NCBI GenBank assembly: GCA_902529115.1
Contig: CABZVB010000012.1
Location: 1-54,635, forward strand
DNA from: an uncultured Balneola sp.
GTDB lineage: Bacteria > Bacteroidota > Rhodothermia > Balneolales > Balneolaceae
Direction: 5' to 3'
Length of the DNA: 54,635 bases
This document shows, piece after piece, positions 35,305 through 45,144 of this stretch. Position 1 is the stretch's first letter. Each line of letters opens with the position of its first letter. Below the pieces are notes generated by a model. It saw only the letters and a program-made list of their open reading frames with translations, was not told the origin of the DNA and ran no database searches. Made by a program: the position numbers and the translations under genes.

Positions 35305-35835
35305 ACAACAATTAAATTACTATAGGGGTTGTGTAGAGTATGCACTATTTTTCGGTTCATTTCAACCAGAATTGTATTTTACTGAAAGGAACAGAATGTA
35401 CATATTTTAAGCTAGAGAAAAGTTGTACTACTGTTTCCCTTACTTTGTGTTAAAGATATGTATATATGAACAAGATTTATATGCAAAGCAGTCAGATTCC
35501 CTGCTATTTATTGTGCGCATCGATGACATACTCTCTGGGAATATGAGTGTACTTCCATGCTCCATTGTACCTTTGCAAGATACTTTGAGTATAAGGGGAG
35601 CCAAAGCGACTTGGGAACTTATGCCACATCGCCTTATAGAAGCTGCAAATGCAAATAGCTTCCGGAAAACACCTCCGTCTCTTGCAAAATAATACAGGAA
35701 GTATAAGCAGAGTCATTAGCTTAATAAAGTAATTTTTGCGTGGGCGGCTTTGAATCTAGTTTGTTTAAGGTACTAATAGGTAATGAGAAATATTTAGTTA
35801 TCTAGTCTTAAACAAGCTGAAGAAACAATCTTTCA
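35305..35835. other. intergenic stretch, no recognisable gene
   Basis: About 530 bases between the DUF4212 start and the nrdJ terminator. It must hold the promoter for DUF4212-symporter on the minus strand, but no clear Bacteroidota-type promoter was identified. The part at 35500-35700 is less AT-rich and has short overlapping frames on both strands (89 codons plus strand, 70 codons minus strand). None resembles a known protein. A decayed gene or small RNA is possible. Confidence 0.4.
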
Positions 35836-35871
35836 CAAAAAACCCCAACTAGCATTCAGCTAGTCAGGGTT
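35836..35871 (-). terminator. strong intrinsic terminator of nrdJ
   Basis: On the plus strand AACCC (35841-35845) pairs with GGGTT (35867-35871), and ACTAGC (35848-35853) pairs with GCTAGT (35859-35864) around the loop ATTCA, separated by a CA/CA mismatch. Six As at 35837-35842 read as a U-run after the stem on the minus strand. It lies 48 bp past the nrdJ stop. It is the clearest hairpin terminator in the window. Confidence 0.85.
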
Positions 35872-35919
35872 TATCCTGTTTCTCCATGAAAGAAAATAGT
35901 CTAGTGAGTTATGGGATAT

Positions 35920-38900
35920 TTAACTACACCCAGATGTCGAACCGCATGTAATACATTTTAAACAAGTTCCGTTACGAACCATCGTCATACTACCACACTC
36001 AACACAAGCATCTCCTGTATAACCGAGTTGCTTGGCCTTTTTATAGTCATTCTCATGTCCAGATTTCGCAGCAGAAATATTGCTTATCGCTGTGGGTTCA
36101 GGAGAGAGGGTTGGAACCTGAGCAACTACCGCTACAGGTTCGGTTACCGGGGAAGGTATCTGCTGTTGATCTGGATTGGATTCCATTGGTAGGTTGACCT
36201 CATTATTAATATCCAAGCCTGTGACCTTCAAGCTTCGCATGTGGATATCATCCACAGGTACATGAGCTAAATCTTCACGTCCAAGATAAGTTACAGCCAA
36301 CTCTCGGAAAATGTAATCTATTACAGAAGTAGACATTTTTACGTGAGGATTACCATTTACCATACCACTTGGTTCAAACTTAGTGAAAACAAAAGCATCC
36401 ACAAATTCTTCTAGTGGTACACCATGCTGTAAACCCAGAGAAATTGAAATAGCAAAGCAATTCAATAGACTACGGAAAGCGGCACCTTCACGATGCATAT
36501 CAATAAAAATTTCGCCTAACTGTCCGTTTTTGTATTCTCCAGTGCGGAGATATACACTCTGCCCACCAATTTTTACTTTTTGAGTATACCCTTCGCGACG
36601 AAATGGGAGGCGTTGCCGGCGAGCTACATATTTGTGTATAATTCGCTCAGCAACTTCAACTACTTTACTTTGTGCGTTGGCTGTAACCATATCAACGGTT
36701 TCTTGTACCTCATCCACAATTTCTTCGAGTACATCAGCCATGCTATTGAGTGGTTGGCTCAATTTAGAACCGTCCCGATACAGTGCATTTGCCTTTAACA
36801 TCATTTCCCATGACATCATATAGGATTTTTTCATATCCTCAACCGTAGCCTCGTTTGGCAGGTTAATAGTCTTGGATATTGCACCTGAAAGAAAAGGCTG
36901 AGCTGCCGCCATCATACGTATGTGACCTTCAGCTGATATATACCGTGTTCCTGTTCTTCCACACTTATTTGCGCAGTCAAAGACAGCAAGATGTTCATCC
37001 TTCAAGTGAGGAGCACCCTCTACCGTCATTGTTCCACAAACAAAATCATTTGCCTGCTGGATTTGCTCTCGACTAAACTCTAAATGACGTAACATGTCAA
37101 AGGTAAAATCATTGAGATGCTCCTCGGTCAATCCTAATACCTCTTTACAGAAATTTTCTCCTAAGGTAAAGTGGTTAAATGCGAATTTAATATCAAAGCT
37201 ACTTGGTAAGGCAGCTTCTATCGCACTTATTTGGTCCACTCCGAAGCCTTTCTCAGCAAGACTCCTCGGATTAATATGAGGACAGCCCTCTAAGGTGGCA
37301 TAGCCTTTCGCAAAATTGATAATTTCTTTGGATTCTTTTTCCGTATATCCCAAGGTTTTTAGGGCATGAGGCACACTCTGATTAATGATTTTAAAATACC
37401 CGCCGCCCGCCAATTTTTTGAATTTTACCAAGGCGAAATCGGGTTCGATACCCGTGGTATCACAGTCCATAACTAGGCCAATAGTTCCGGTTGGTGCAAG
37501 CACAGTTACTTGAGCGTTTCGGAAACCATGCTTCTCCCCTTTTTGGATTGCTGCATCTGCTGTTTCACGCGCAGCTGTTAATAGGTAATCGGGGCAAAAG
37601 TCTTCATCTATACCAACTGGTGTAACGGTGAGTCCTTCGTAAGCCTGTGTTGGTTCATTGTATGCAGCTCGCCTGTGATTTCTCATCACTCGTAGCATGT
37701 GTTTTTTGTTACGCTCATACCCATCAAAAGCCCCCAACTCGCCGGCTAGTTCTGCTGAAGTTTCGTAAGCCTTCATATGCATGATTGCGGTAATGGCACC
37801 GGCGATAGCAACGCCTTCTTGGCTATCATAAGGGATGCCTTGTACCATAAGCGCAGCACCAATATTTGCATAGCCTAGTCCAAGTGTTCTGAAAGCATAA
37901 GATAGCTCAGCAATTTCTTTGGAAGGGAACTGTGCCATAAGTACTGAAATCTCAAGCACGGTAGTCCATAAACGTGATGCAGCTCGTATAGACTCAGTGT
38001 CAAAAGTTGTACAATTATTATCGGTGAAAAATTTCATTAGGTTAAGCGAAGCTAAGTTACATGCTGTATTATCCAAAAACATATATTCCGAACAGGGATT
38101 ACTTGCACGTATCTCTCCATCTTCTGGACAGGTGTGCCACTCATTTATCGTATCATGATACTGCGTACCAGGGTCAGCACAGGACCATGCCGCATAAGCA
38201 ATCTGGTCCCAAAGTTCGGTTGCTTTAAGGGTTTTACACGGCTCAGGGGCGCGTCCTTCTTCTTCGGCCCGCTCTTTTTCAATACGCCAGTGCAAATGCC
38301 AGTCCTTGTCATCTAGCACTGCTTTCATGAACGAATTTGGCACACGCACAGAGTTGTTCGAGTTTTGTCCCGATACCGTATTGTATGCTTCTGAATTCCA
38401 GTCTGTATCATAGGTATCAAACTCTAAATCAATAAAACCTTGTTTAGCCAACTGAATTACTCTTTCGATATAATTTAATGGAACCTGCTCTTTCTTAGCT
38501 TCCCTGATGGCCTGAGCCAACGCCTTATTTTTAAGCGGGTTTCGGCTCATCTCACCATTGAACGTACGCCCTTCTATTTCTACTGGTTTATGACACAATC
38601 CAATAATCTTTTTAAGATGATTTTGAGTTACTTTTGATCCAGCCACCAATGCAGCTACTTTTTGTTCCTCAACTACTTTCCAGTTGATATAGCTCTCAAT
38701 ATCTGGATGATCTAAGTCGAGCGTGACCATTTTTGCAGCGCGTCTTGTTGTTCCACCTGACTTTATCGCTCCAGCAGCACGGTCACCAATTTTAAGAAAA
38801 CTCATTAAACCGGAAGAACGTCCACCCCCACTTAATGGCTCATCTTCACCGCGAATAGATGAAAAGTTACTACCCGTACCAGAACCATATTTAAATAGCC

Positions 38901-39570
38901 GTGCTTCGCGCACCCAAAGGTCCATGATACCACCTTCATTCACCAAATCGTCATCTACGCTCTGGATGAAGCATGCATGCGGTTGTGGATGGGTGTATGA
39001 ATCCTTGGAACGGATCAATTTCCCTGTATTAGCATCTACATAATAGTGTCCCTGAGCCGGGCCATTTATACCATATGCCCAATGAAGTCCTGTATTAAAC
39101 CATTGAGGACTATTGGGCGCTGCCATTTGTGTAGCCAACATGTAGGCAAGCTCATCATAAAATATTCTAGCATCTGCCTCCGTATCAAAGTATTCATGCT
39201 TCCATCCCCAGTATGTCCAGCAACCTGCGAGACGATGGAAAACTTGACGACTATCCAATTCATGAGTGTATCGTTCATTTTCGGGGAGATGTTTCATAGC
39301 TGCTGTGTCTGCTACTGATCGCTGCAGCCATGTTGGTATTCCTTTTTCATTTACCTTCTTTAGAACTGCAGGAACACCCGCTTTGCGATAGTATTTTTGG
39401 GCAATTATATCAGTTGCTACCTGCGACCAAGTTGATGGGACCTGTACATTTTCCATCCGGAAGACTTTAGACCCATCGGGGTTTTTTATTTCAGAGGTTC
39501 GACTGTCAAATTTCAGAGTATCAAATGGGGTTTTCCATGAGTCTTTTGTATAAAAACGATTGAATTTCAT
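35920..39570 (-). CDS. nrdJ: adenosylcobalamin-dependent (class II) ribonucleotide reductase
   Basis: A 1216-residue reductase making deoxyribonucleotides with a thiyl radical generated from adenosylcobalamin, so it needs vitamin B12 but not oxygen. The N-terminal part has [22 protein letters not shown]. The central barrel shows [21 protein letters not shown] and [20 protein letters not shown]. The last 35 residues carry a zinc-ribbon/redox tail, [10 protein letters not shown] followed by [14 protein letters not shown], typical of the long NrdJ type. A linker rich in Pro, Val and Ala (about 1130-1180) precedes it. It is transcribed alone, ended by a strong hairpin. It lies beside the B12 receptor locus. 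The upstream gap carries DnaA boxes. Confidence 0.96.
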   Translation of the reverse strand: MKFNRFYTKDSWKTPFDTLKFDSRTSEIKNPDGSKVFRMENVQVPSTWSQVATDIIAQKYYRKAGVPAVLKKVNEKGIPTWLQRSVADTAAMKHLPENERYTHELDSRQVFHRLAGCWTYWGWKHEYFDTEADARIFYDELAYMLATQMAAPNSPQWFNTGLHWAYGINGPAQGHYYVDANTGKLIRSKDSYTHPQPHACFIQSVDDDLVNEGGIMDLWVREARLFKYGSGTGSNFSSIRGEDEPLSGGGRSSGLMSFLKIGDRAAGAIKSGGTTRRAAKMVTLDLDHPDIESYINWKVVEEQKVAALVAGSKVTQNHLKKIIGLCHKPVEIEGRTFNGEMSRNPLKNKALAQAIREAKKEQVPLNYIERVIQLAKQGFIDLEFDTYDTDWNSEAYNTVSGQNSNNSVRVPNSFMKAVLDDKDWHLHWRIEKERAEEEGRAPEPCKTLKATELWDQIAYAAWSCADPGTQYHDTINEWHTCPEDGEIRASNPCSEYMFLDNTACNLASLNLMKFFTDNNCTTFDTESIRAASRLWTTVLEISVLMAQFPSKEIAELSYAFRTLGLGYANIGAALMVQGIPYDSQEGVAIAGAITAIMHMKAYETSAELAGELGAFDGYERNKKHMLRVMRNHRRAAYNEPTQAYEGLTVTPVGIDEDFCPDYLLTAARETADAAIQKGEKHGFRNAQVTVLAPTGTIGLVMDCDTTGIEPDFALVKFKKLAGGGYFKIINQSVPHALKTLGYTEKESKEIINFAKGYATLEGCPHINPRSLAEKGFGVDQISAIEAALPSSFDIKFAFNHFTLGENFCKEVLGLTEEHLNDFTFDMLRHLEFSREQIQQANDFVCGTMTVEGAPHLKDEHLAVFDCANKCGRTGTRYISAEGHIRMMAAAQPFLSGAISKTINLPNEATVEDMKKSYMMSWEMMLKANALYRDGSKLSQPLNSMADVLEEIVDEVQETVDMVTANAQSKVVEVAERIIHKYVARRQRLPFRREGYTQKVKIGGQSVYLRTGEYKNGQLGEIFIDMHREGAAFRSLLNCFAISISLGLQHGVPLEEFVDAFVFTKFEPSGMVNGNPHVKMSTSVIDYIFRELAVTYLGREDLAHVPVDDIHMRSLKVTGLDINNEVNLPMESNPDQQQIPSPVTEPVAVVAQVPTLSPEPTAISNISAAKSGHENDYKKAKQLGYTGDACVECGSMTMVRNGTCLKCITCGSTSGCS

Positions 39571-40027
39571 GTGGCTAATTCGTTTGCGTTAATTTCTCGT
39601 TAGTGTAGTTACAGGTTAAGCCTGAGGCGATGATGATATTTTATACTCCAGAAGCCAGCCAGCCTAAGAAGTGACAACTAATATATATGCTGAAATGTAT
39701 GCTAACAAATTAAATCTGAATTTCTTTTCCACAAAAATACACACTTATCCACATTAAAAAAATTAGCTGTATCATAACTGGCGTTTATTGGTTTGGTAGC
39801 GTGGTAATTAAGCTATATACTTTATTATAAAATTTTATAACACCACAAAAAATGCTCTTTAACTAGCTAATAATCCGCTTATTTTGATAATAAAAATATT
39901 TTATTCTAATCTTAAAAGTTATCCACATAATAAATAAATCATCTTAAATTACATTATAAAATAATTATACTTATATATGTATATTAACAATTTATTTATC
40001 CATTTTTATATTATATAAAAAAGCTGA
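39571..40027. promoter_or_regulatory. AT-rich gap with DnaA-box cluster upstream of nrdJ (candidate oriC or nrdJ control region)
   Basis: This 457-bp gap contains two perfect DnaA boxes TTATCCACA, at 39745-39753 and 39919-39927, plus TTTTCCACA at 39725-39733, which fits the relaxed TTWTNCACA consensus. All three are on the plus strand. A weaker TTATCCATT lies at 39996-40004. From about 39830 to 40020 the sequence is almost wholly A and T, resembling a DNA-unwinding element. It could be the chromosomal origin, or a DnaA-controlled nrdJ promoter as for E. coli nrdAB. No NrdR box pair or clear promoter was seen. Confidence 0.5.
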
Positions 40028-41548
40028 TTACTTAATTAGTAACATTTTCGTAACACGCTGATAGCCATTAAATAAAACATGTGCATAATACACACCCGAT
40101 GGTAAATTTTGTGCGTTAAATGTCTGTATATGATACCCTCTTTGTTTTATACTTTTCTCTAAGCTAGCTACTTTTTGCCCTAATGAGTTAAAAATCAGTA
40201 TTTCGACCAACCCAGCTTCTTGTATAGAATATTTTAGCTGCGTGGTGGGATTAAATGGATTGGGATAATTAGGGTATAACTCAACTTGGGATAGCTCCAA
40301 ATAATCTAATTGGTCCATTGCTGTACTCTCTACATCGTAAATAGCTAAAAAACTTCCGGGTATAATTCCCACGCTAAATTCGTCCAAATCCTGAAAGGTG
40401 TCAGCATGTACCACCCTCACGGAACCCGCGCCTACATAGTCTTTAGCATCGGCTAAATATAGATGATTCCGTACAGATTCGTAATAGAATGAGTAGTATG
40501 AACCCGATGTAATAGTTTCAGTAGTTACATCCACCTGATTTAAATCGACCCGTTTGATCCCTTCACTTTGAAGGTAAAGGAATTCATTTGTAGGATCGTA
40601 TCCAAGATGAATACCAGCTTGATTTAACTCCAGCTCCTCACTCACCTGCCATCGCTGACTCTGCGCATCTTTTTCTATCCGAAAAAGACCCCCTGGCCGC
40701 TGAGTGCCTTCAATTAGATTCCATTGGGCATCATAATCTCCTGCATAGCCTGTACAAACAACCCATAAATCTGCATTGTTGTCTACGACTATTTGGCCTG
40801 GACCAGAGGCCAAAACTAAGGTATCTATAACCGTATGTTGGACCGGGTCAATTACCATAATGGTTGAGTCTTGCCCAAAACCATAATTACCTACAAATAC
40901 TGCCTCCTGATGATATATCATATACTCGGGGCCATCTCCTACTCCAATTTTGGTGGAAAGAATTTGCTGAGTGGTGGGGTTTATCAAATGAATCTCATCT
41001 CCATATAAATCAGTGATATAAGCCACATCTGAACTTAATAGCAGCATTTGCCTAGGACTAGCTCCTTCAGGTAATGATATAAGACCTTGCTGGGTAAAAG
41101 ATTCAGAGTCCATTACTACAATTTGAGCTGAATTATTCATGACGGCGTAGACCTGTCCTTCATTGTAATGTAGACTTTGAAGCACATCGCCTAAACCTAT
41201 GCCATTCACATTCAAAAATACGCCGTCCTCAAGGTCCTTAGTATCGGGGTTATAGCGACTAATTGTGGCATTTGAAGAACCAAAGCCACCCTCATTACCA
41301 ATAAGTAGTTGCTCCAATTTAGCCCCGCGTTCGACAACTGATTGCCCATTGAACTGATTCTGCTGTGCATAGAGCGGTAAGGCTGTAAAAGCATAAACAC
41401 ATATAAGCGAAACAAGACCGTGCCATTTTCTACTTAAAGAAACTGTACATTGCGAATTCTTGATTGTTTGACCCAACTCTGATTCTCGCAGTTCTAGTTG
41501 ATATTGTTCTGTTATGCTCGTTAGAATTTTCAATAGTATTTGATTCAT
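40028..41548 (-). CDS. YncE/BtuG-like beta-propeller protein with type IX secretion tail
   Basis: A 506-residue secreted protein. A long N-terminal region ends in a signal core (LVSLICVYAFTALPLYAQ, about 45-62). Residues about 75-400 are repeated four-strand blades (MLLLSSDVAYITDLYGDEIHL, YHQEAVFVGNYGFG, VDNNADLWVVCTGYAGD, LHYNEGQVYAVMNNSAQIVV) of a YncE-like propeller. The last 85 residues, beginning YPNYPNPFNPTTQLKYSI and ending GYQRVTKMLLIK, are a type A T9SS sorting domain. It is 41 bp downstream of the riboswitch-controlled receptor. In Bacteroides, BtuG is a propeller that binds cobalamin at the surface and pairs with BtuB. A matching role is inferred; here the anchor is T9SS rather than lipid. 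Confidence 0.82.
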   Translation of the reverse strand: MNQILLKILTSITEQYQLELRESELGQTIKNSQCTVSLSRKWHGLVSLICVYAFTALPLYAQQNQFNGQSVVERGAKLEQLLIGNEGGFGSSNATISRYNPDTKDLEDGVFLNVNGIGLGDVLQSLHYNEGQVYAVMNNSAQIVVMDSESFTQQGLISLPEGASPRQMLLLSSDVAYITDLYGDEIHLINPTTQQILSTKIGVGDGPEYMIYHQEAVFVGNYGFGQDSTIMVIDPVQHTVIDTLVLASGPGQIVVDNNADLWVVCTGYAGDYDAQWNLIEGTQRPGGLFRIEKDAQSQRWQVSEELELNQAGIHLGYDPTNEFLYLQSEGIKRVDLNQVDVTTETITSGSYYSFYYESVRNHLYLADAKDYVGAGSVRVVHADTFQDLDEFSVGIIPGSFLAIYDVESTAMDQLDYLELSQVELYPNYPNPFNPTTQLKYSIQEAGLVEILIFNSLGQKVASLEKSIKQRGYHIQTFNAQNLPSGVYYAHVLFNGYQRVTKMLLIK

Positions 41549-41589
41549 GAAATTTTGATTATTTTTGGTTTGTATATTTAGATATGGTA

Positions 41590-43833
41590 CTACTCGCTCG
41601 TGATAGCATTACCCCCACTTCCCGCACGTTTTAACTGAATGCTTAGCATGAAGTGCCTACCTGGCATGGGATAGTTAAGCACTTGTTCGTAGGTTTCAGA
41701 AAAAATATTATTTAACTCTATACTACAACTTAGTTGCCACAGCGGCTTTCCTAAAGTTTTCCCAATAGTGTCAGTGAAACTCTCTAAGAACTTTTCTGAA
41801 TATAAACCCTTACTAGCTGACCAAGGTATTTTTAAACTAAAAGCTGAATTCCATATTGAATACGCAGAAAGAGGATCGAACGGGCTAGAATGGTCAGCAC
41901 TGCTATATCGCTCGGCTACATAAGAATTAGATATCATGAACTGCAATGCTTTATATCGGATATATAAATAGTGTTTAAACTGCCATTCTGGAGTGTAACG
42001 AAGTTGCTTATTTAGCGCTGAATCACCATTGTAACGTTCCTTATCCATGTGCGCAATCACTTGATACACCCCACTTTTTAAGACACCACTAAACTGAGCA
42101 TGACGGAATCCTAGGGCTATATCCGATTCTACACCTCTCGCAGTAATTACTTCTATGTTGAGGGGTCTTGAAAGTCCCTGTTCATCTGGCAACCAACGTA
42201 TTCCATTATTAACATTATTCCAATAATAACTCAGCTGAACATCGGCTTTTATATTTCCCCCATCCCAATGCAATGGAGTCTGAAACCACTGTAGTCCACT
42301 TTCTATGGAATATACCTGTTCACTGATAAGATCTGGATTCCCTAAAACTGGCCAATATAAATCATTGAATGTTGGTATGACCGAATTTTTAGCCGAAAGG
42401 AGTCGGATTCCAAGTTCGGGGCTTAGCTTCGAGTTCCACCCCAGCTCTCCGGACCAATTCCAACCAAAATGATTATTATAGGCTTGGTTCATATCCACTC
42501 GTAGTACGTTTTCCATTCCAAACTCTCTGTAAAGTGTATGCCGTTGCAAAAATGACCATCTAGAGCGAATTAAGTCATAATCTGTGCTGTTTACATTTGT
42601 AGTTGACAATTCAGCCATACTTTGTACAAATGTGCTTTTTCCTATTCTATTTCGGTATTCAATACGAAGAGTGTTATTCCAAATATCACTATCACTATCA
42701 ACCTCTTTATCAGGGTCTTGGAAATCTAGTATTTGCCATTGACTAAAGTGCTGCATTCTCCACTGATTCCTTCTCCCCCACCGTAGCCCTTGCATCCAAC
42801 GTAAAAAAGCATCGGATTGACTCGCCTTAAGAGTAGGCGATAGCTTGCTTCCTGGTATTTTATTATCCTGAGTAAATGCCCAAATAGTACTTTGATATTC
42901 ACTTTTAGCAATAAAGGATCGCAAGGATGAAAACCTTCTGTCTGAGCTTTTATAGGGATAGCCTTCAAGGGTCATCCTGCTTGGTTCCTTTTTAAAATTG
43001 AACAAAACAGAATATGATTGGGAGTTATTATTCTCACGGGTAAACCATTTTGGAACAATTATTCGCTGCTCTGGGTCAAATACTCGTTTCTTAAAGTCAA
43101 AATTATTTTCGGCCTCTTTACTATACAGCCTTAAGTCCCAGGATATATTATCTTTTGTAGATACTGCATGAACCGTCGTCTGTTCTACACCATAACTACC
43201 CATTGAATGCTGAACAATTATTTCATCCCCATCAAATGCTTGCTGAAAAATATGCATCGAACCCGCTCCACTCTGACCAAACCGAGCCTGTCCTAAGCCA
43301 GGAGTGAATAATACTGCATCAAATAGATTACTTGGTATTAATGACAAATCCACCACGCCGAGCATAGGATGATTTAACTCGAAACCATTCCAAACTACCT
43401 GATTTCTAGACGCTGGCAAGCCTCTTTGCGAAAGTAAAGCTAAGCTTCCCGGTCCGTTAGTTTGCACATAGGCCGAACTAAATTCTTGTGCAATATTTCC
43501 CATATGTGATGCCAATCGAAGTTCTAAAAGATCCTTTGATAATCGTCCATACTGAGTACTTAGCAGTTGAAAATCTTGGTAAGGGTTCTCAGCTATAATT
43601 TCAATTTCGGCCAAACCTATAATGGGAGGATTAACCAAAGTGTCATGAGCTTCTTTCCGCATTTCATGGGCCATGGCATGTATGTTGAGAGTAAAGATGA
43701 TCAGTGCTATTAACATCATTAGACAAGAATCAGTAGTCAGTTTGCAATAGACAAAATCATTAACCCTACTATTTGTAAGTTCATTTACTGTGACTGAAAC
43801 AGTCCGATTAAATGAATGTAAAAATTTACCCAT
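41590..43833 (-). CDS. btuB: BtuB-like TonB-dependent cobalamin receptor
   Basis: An outer-membrane receptor of about 747 residues under a cobalamin riboswitch, hence the BtuB call. The ATG at 43831-43833 is chosen; a GTG adds one residue. The hydrophobic signal core (LMMLIALIIFTLNIHAMA) starts only near residue 38, so the n-region is unusually long. Mature N-terminal AEIEIIAENPY is a TonB-box-like segment. The plug has ANGPGS-like QTNGPGSLALLSQRGLPASRN (in two parts) and LFTPGLGQARFGQSGAGSM. The barrel follows to MPGRHFMLSIQL, with an odd tail KRAGSGGNAITSE beyond the usual terminal aromatic strand. No carboxypeptidase-like domain is present. It is co-transcribed with the propeller gene. Confidence 0.87.
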   Translation of the reverse strand: MGKFLHSFNRTVSVTVNELTNSRVNDFVYCKLTTDSCLMMLIALIIFTLNIHAMAHEMRKEAHDTLVNPPIIGLAEIEIIAENPYQDFQLLSTQYGRLSKDLLELRLASHMGNIAQEFSSAYVQTNGPGSLALLSQRGLPASRNQVVWNGFELNHPMLGVVDLSLIPSNLFDAVLFTPGLGQARFGQSGAGSMHIFQQAFDGDEIIVQHSMGSYGVEQTTVHAVSTKDNISWDLRLYSKEAENNFDFKKRVFDPEQRIIVPKWFTRENNNSQSYSVLFNFKKEPSRMTLEGYPYKSSDRRFSSLRSFIAKSEYQSTIWAFTQDNKIPGSKLSPTLKASQSDAFLRWMQGLRWGRRNQWRMQHFSQWQILDFQDPDKEVDSDSDIWNNTLRIEYRNRIGKSTFVQSMAELSTTNVNSTDYDLIRSRWSFLQRHTLYREFGMENVLRVDMNQAYNNHFGWNWSGELGWNSKLSPELGIRLLSAKNSVIPTFNDLYWPVLGNPDLISEQVYSIESGLQWFQTPLHWDGGNIKADVQLSYYWNNVNNGIRWLPDEQGLSRPLNIEVITARGVESDIALGFRHAQFSGVLKSGVYQVIAHMDKERYNGDSALNKQLRYTPEWQFKHYLYIRYKALQFMISNSYVAERYSSADHSSPFDPLSAYSIWNSAFSLKIPWSASKGLYSEKFLESFTDTIGKTLGKPLWQLSCSIELNNIFSETYEQVLNYPMPGRHFMLSIQLKRAGSGGNAITSE

Positions 43834-43914
43834 CACACGGCATCGACAACCAGATTTATAGCTTCCGCCATACGACTAGTCGCCAGTTAGCACTGATTAA
43901 TTAAAATTGCCCAC

Positions 43915-43940
43915 GGAAATTCTAGCTCCCGAAAATTTCC
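43915..43940 (-). other. hairpin downstream of riboswitch (possible expression platform)
   Basis: GGAAATT (43915-43921) and AATTTCC (43934-43940) form a perfect 7-bp stem with a 12-base loop, starting 24 bases past the B12 box in the direction of transcription. No U-run follows on the minus strand, so it is not a standard terminator. It may be part of the riboswitch expression platform or simply structured leader. Confidence 0.4.
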
Positions 43941-43963
43941 TGAGAAATAGATGCTAGTTGCAT

Positions 43964-44154
43964 TGATGGCAGGTCTCCTGACTTTTCCACCTCGAGGCCT
44001 TCCCGTTAAATTAATAACAGTGGCAAGATTTGCTCGTAGGATTGATGTGAATAATTCATGAGTACAATGAAGTCATTCAAATGGAATTACAGTTGCGGGT
44101 ACAGCTCCGGATTTACACCGGATTCCCTTTTGATCATCTCTAAGAGAACCATCA
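43964..44154 (-). promoter_or_regulatory. cobalamin (adenosylcobalamin) riboswitch
   Basis: Read on the minus strand, the leader of the BtuB-like gene contains the full B12 box AAGTCAGGAGACCTGCCATC (43965-43984). About 100 nt upstream is the conserved core GGGAATCCGGTGTAAATCCG, continuing as GAGCTGTACCCGCAACTGTAA (44087-44127, given in two parts). The 5' TGATGG (44149-44154) pairs with the 3' CCATCA (43964-43969) to close stem P1. These are the defining parts of the Rfam-type cobalamin riboswitch. B12 binding should reduce expression of the receptor and propeller genes. About 128 nt separate the B12 box from the start codon. Confidence 0.96.
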
Positions 44155-44337
44155 CTATTTCAAAGAGTCTATTAAATATAAATGCTCCATGGATCAATAC
44201 AAAATGATTATAACAAATCAATATTAAAGTTTATACTCTAGGATAATTACTAAAGGCAAATCCCACTTAATCTCTTCCCGTAGTATGATTTCATTAACCG
44301 TCTTATTTTATTCAATTGAACTATATTTAATCGTCTT

Positions 44338-45078
44338 ATGAAACCCAAAAATACCATACCCACGGATAGCAGCCACATTCATAGTGAATTTTTTTCTGTC
44401 CGAGCATCGGAAACAGCACCCAATGAGTGTATGCATTTGAGCGCTTTAGCTAGGTTATTTCAAGAAGTGGCAGGCAATAATGCTAAGGAATTATCTTTTG
44501 ATATTACAGACATGCATGCTCAGAATATCAGCTGGGTTTTACATAGGCTTCAAATCCAGATAGAACGCCTACCCAAATGGAGAGAGAATATTGAAATCCG
44601 GACATGGCCTGCACTTGGAGACAGCATAAGAGCCTTACGAAATTATGAAGTGTGGGACACCAAGGGAAACCTGATTGTCCAGTCCATCAGCTACTGGATG
44701 GTCATTGATTTGGGTAGTAGGAAACCAACACGCATCCCAAAAGACATACTCACCAGAAGATTTTCAGACCGACCACATACCTTAGAACCCACTGTAAATC
44801 ATCTACGAGCGTTTGACCCAAGCGAAGCAGAGCAAGAAATTACAATGCAGAGCTATGCATATCACCTTGATATAAATAAACACGTCAACAATACTCACTA
44901 TATTGACTGGATGCTCGAAATACTTCGATCAAAACAAAGGCAGAGTCTGCGTTGGTTTGATCTAGTATTTCTTAACGAATTAGGTTCCTATATACCCATA
45001 AGAGTACAGAGTAAGGATGACCGAATTCAGCTTCTAAATACTAATTTGAACGTAATTGCACTTGCTCAATGGTTGTAA
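44338..45078 (+). CDS. acyl-ACP thioesterase
   Basis: A 246-residue double hot-dog protein of the FatA/FatB family, hydrolysing acyl-ACP to release free fatty acids. The first hot-dog has ALARLFQEVAGNNAKEL and SWVLHRLQIQIERLPKW. The catalytic segment in the second is DINKHVNNTHYIDWM, with Asp178, Asn180 and His182 in the D-x-N-x-H arrangement. SYWMVIDLGSRKPTRIP is also conserved. It is cytosolic, single, and divergent from the riboswitch-controlled receptor; the 183-bp gap between 44154 and 44338 holds both promoters. Chain-length preference cannot be read. Confidence 0.93.
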   Translation: MKPKNTIPTDSSHIHSEFFSVRASETAPNECMHLSALARLFQEVAGNNAKELSFDITDMHAQNISWVLHRLQIQIERLPKWRENIEIRTWPALGDSIRALRNYEVWDTKGNLIVQSISYWMVIDLGSRKPTRIPKDILTRRFSDRPHTLEPTVNHLRAFDPSEAEQEITMQSYAYHLDINKHVNNTHYIDWMLEILRSKQRQSLRWFDLVFLNELGSYIPIRVQSKDDRIQLLNTNLNVIALAQWL

Positions 45079-45144
45079 CACTATCCTAATCGAGGAATAA
45101 AATTCGGATTCACCACCAGGATATTTTTTACAATTCGTCGAAAA

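Noticed and set aside
35423-35716. Short frames on both strands between DUF4212 and nrdJ
   Set aside because: They overlap each other antisense, match nothing known, and lack a plausible start context; kept only as a region note.
36383-39318. Many plus-strand frames inside nrdJ
   Set aside because: All are antisense shadows of the conserved minus-strand nrdJ reading frame.
39680-39700. ATATATA-containing stretch upstream of nrdJ considered as an NrdR box
   Set aside because: Only a partial, single match to the palindromic consensus; NrdR sites occur as spaced pairs.
45079-45144. Possible terminator between the thioesterase and DAACS genes (TATCCT/AGGATA, then Ts)
   Set aside because: Six-base arms with a loop of more than 30 bases are not a credible intrinsic terminator.
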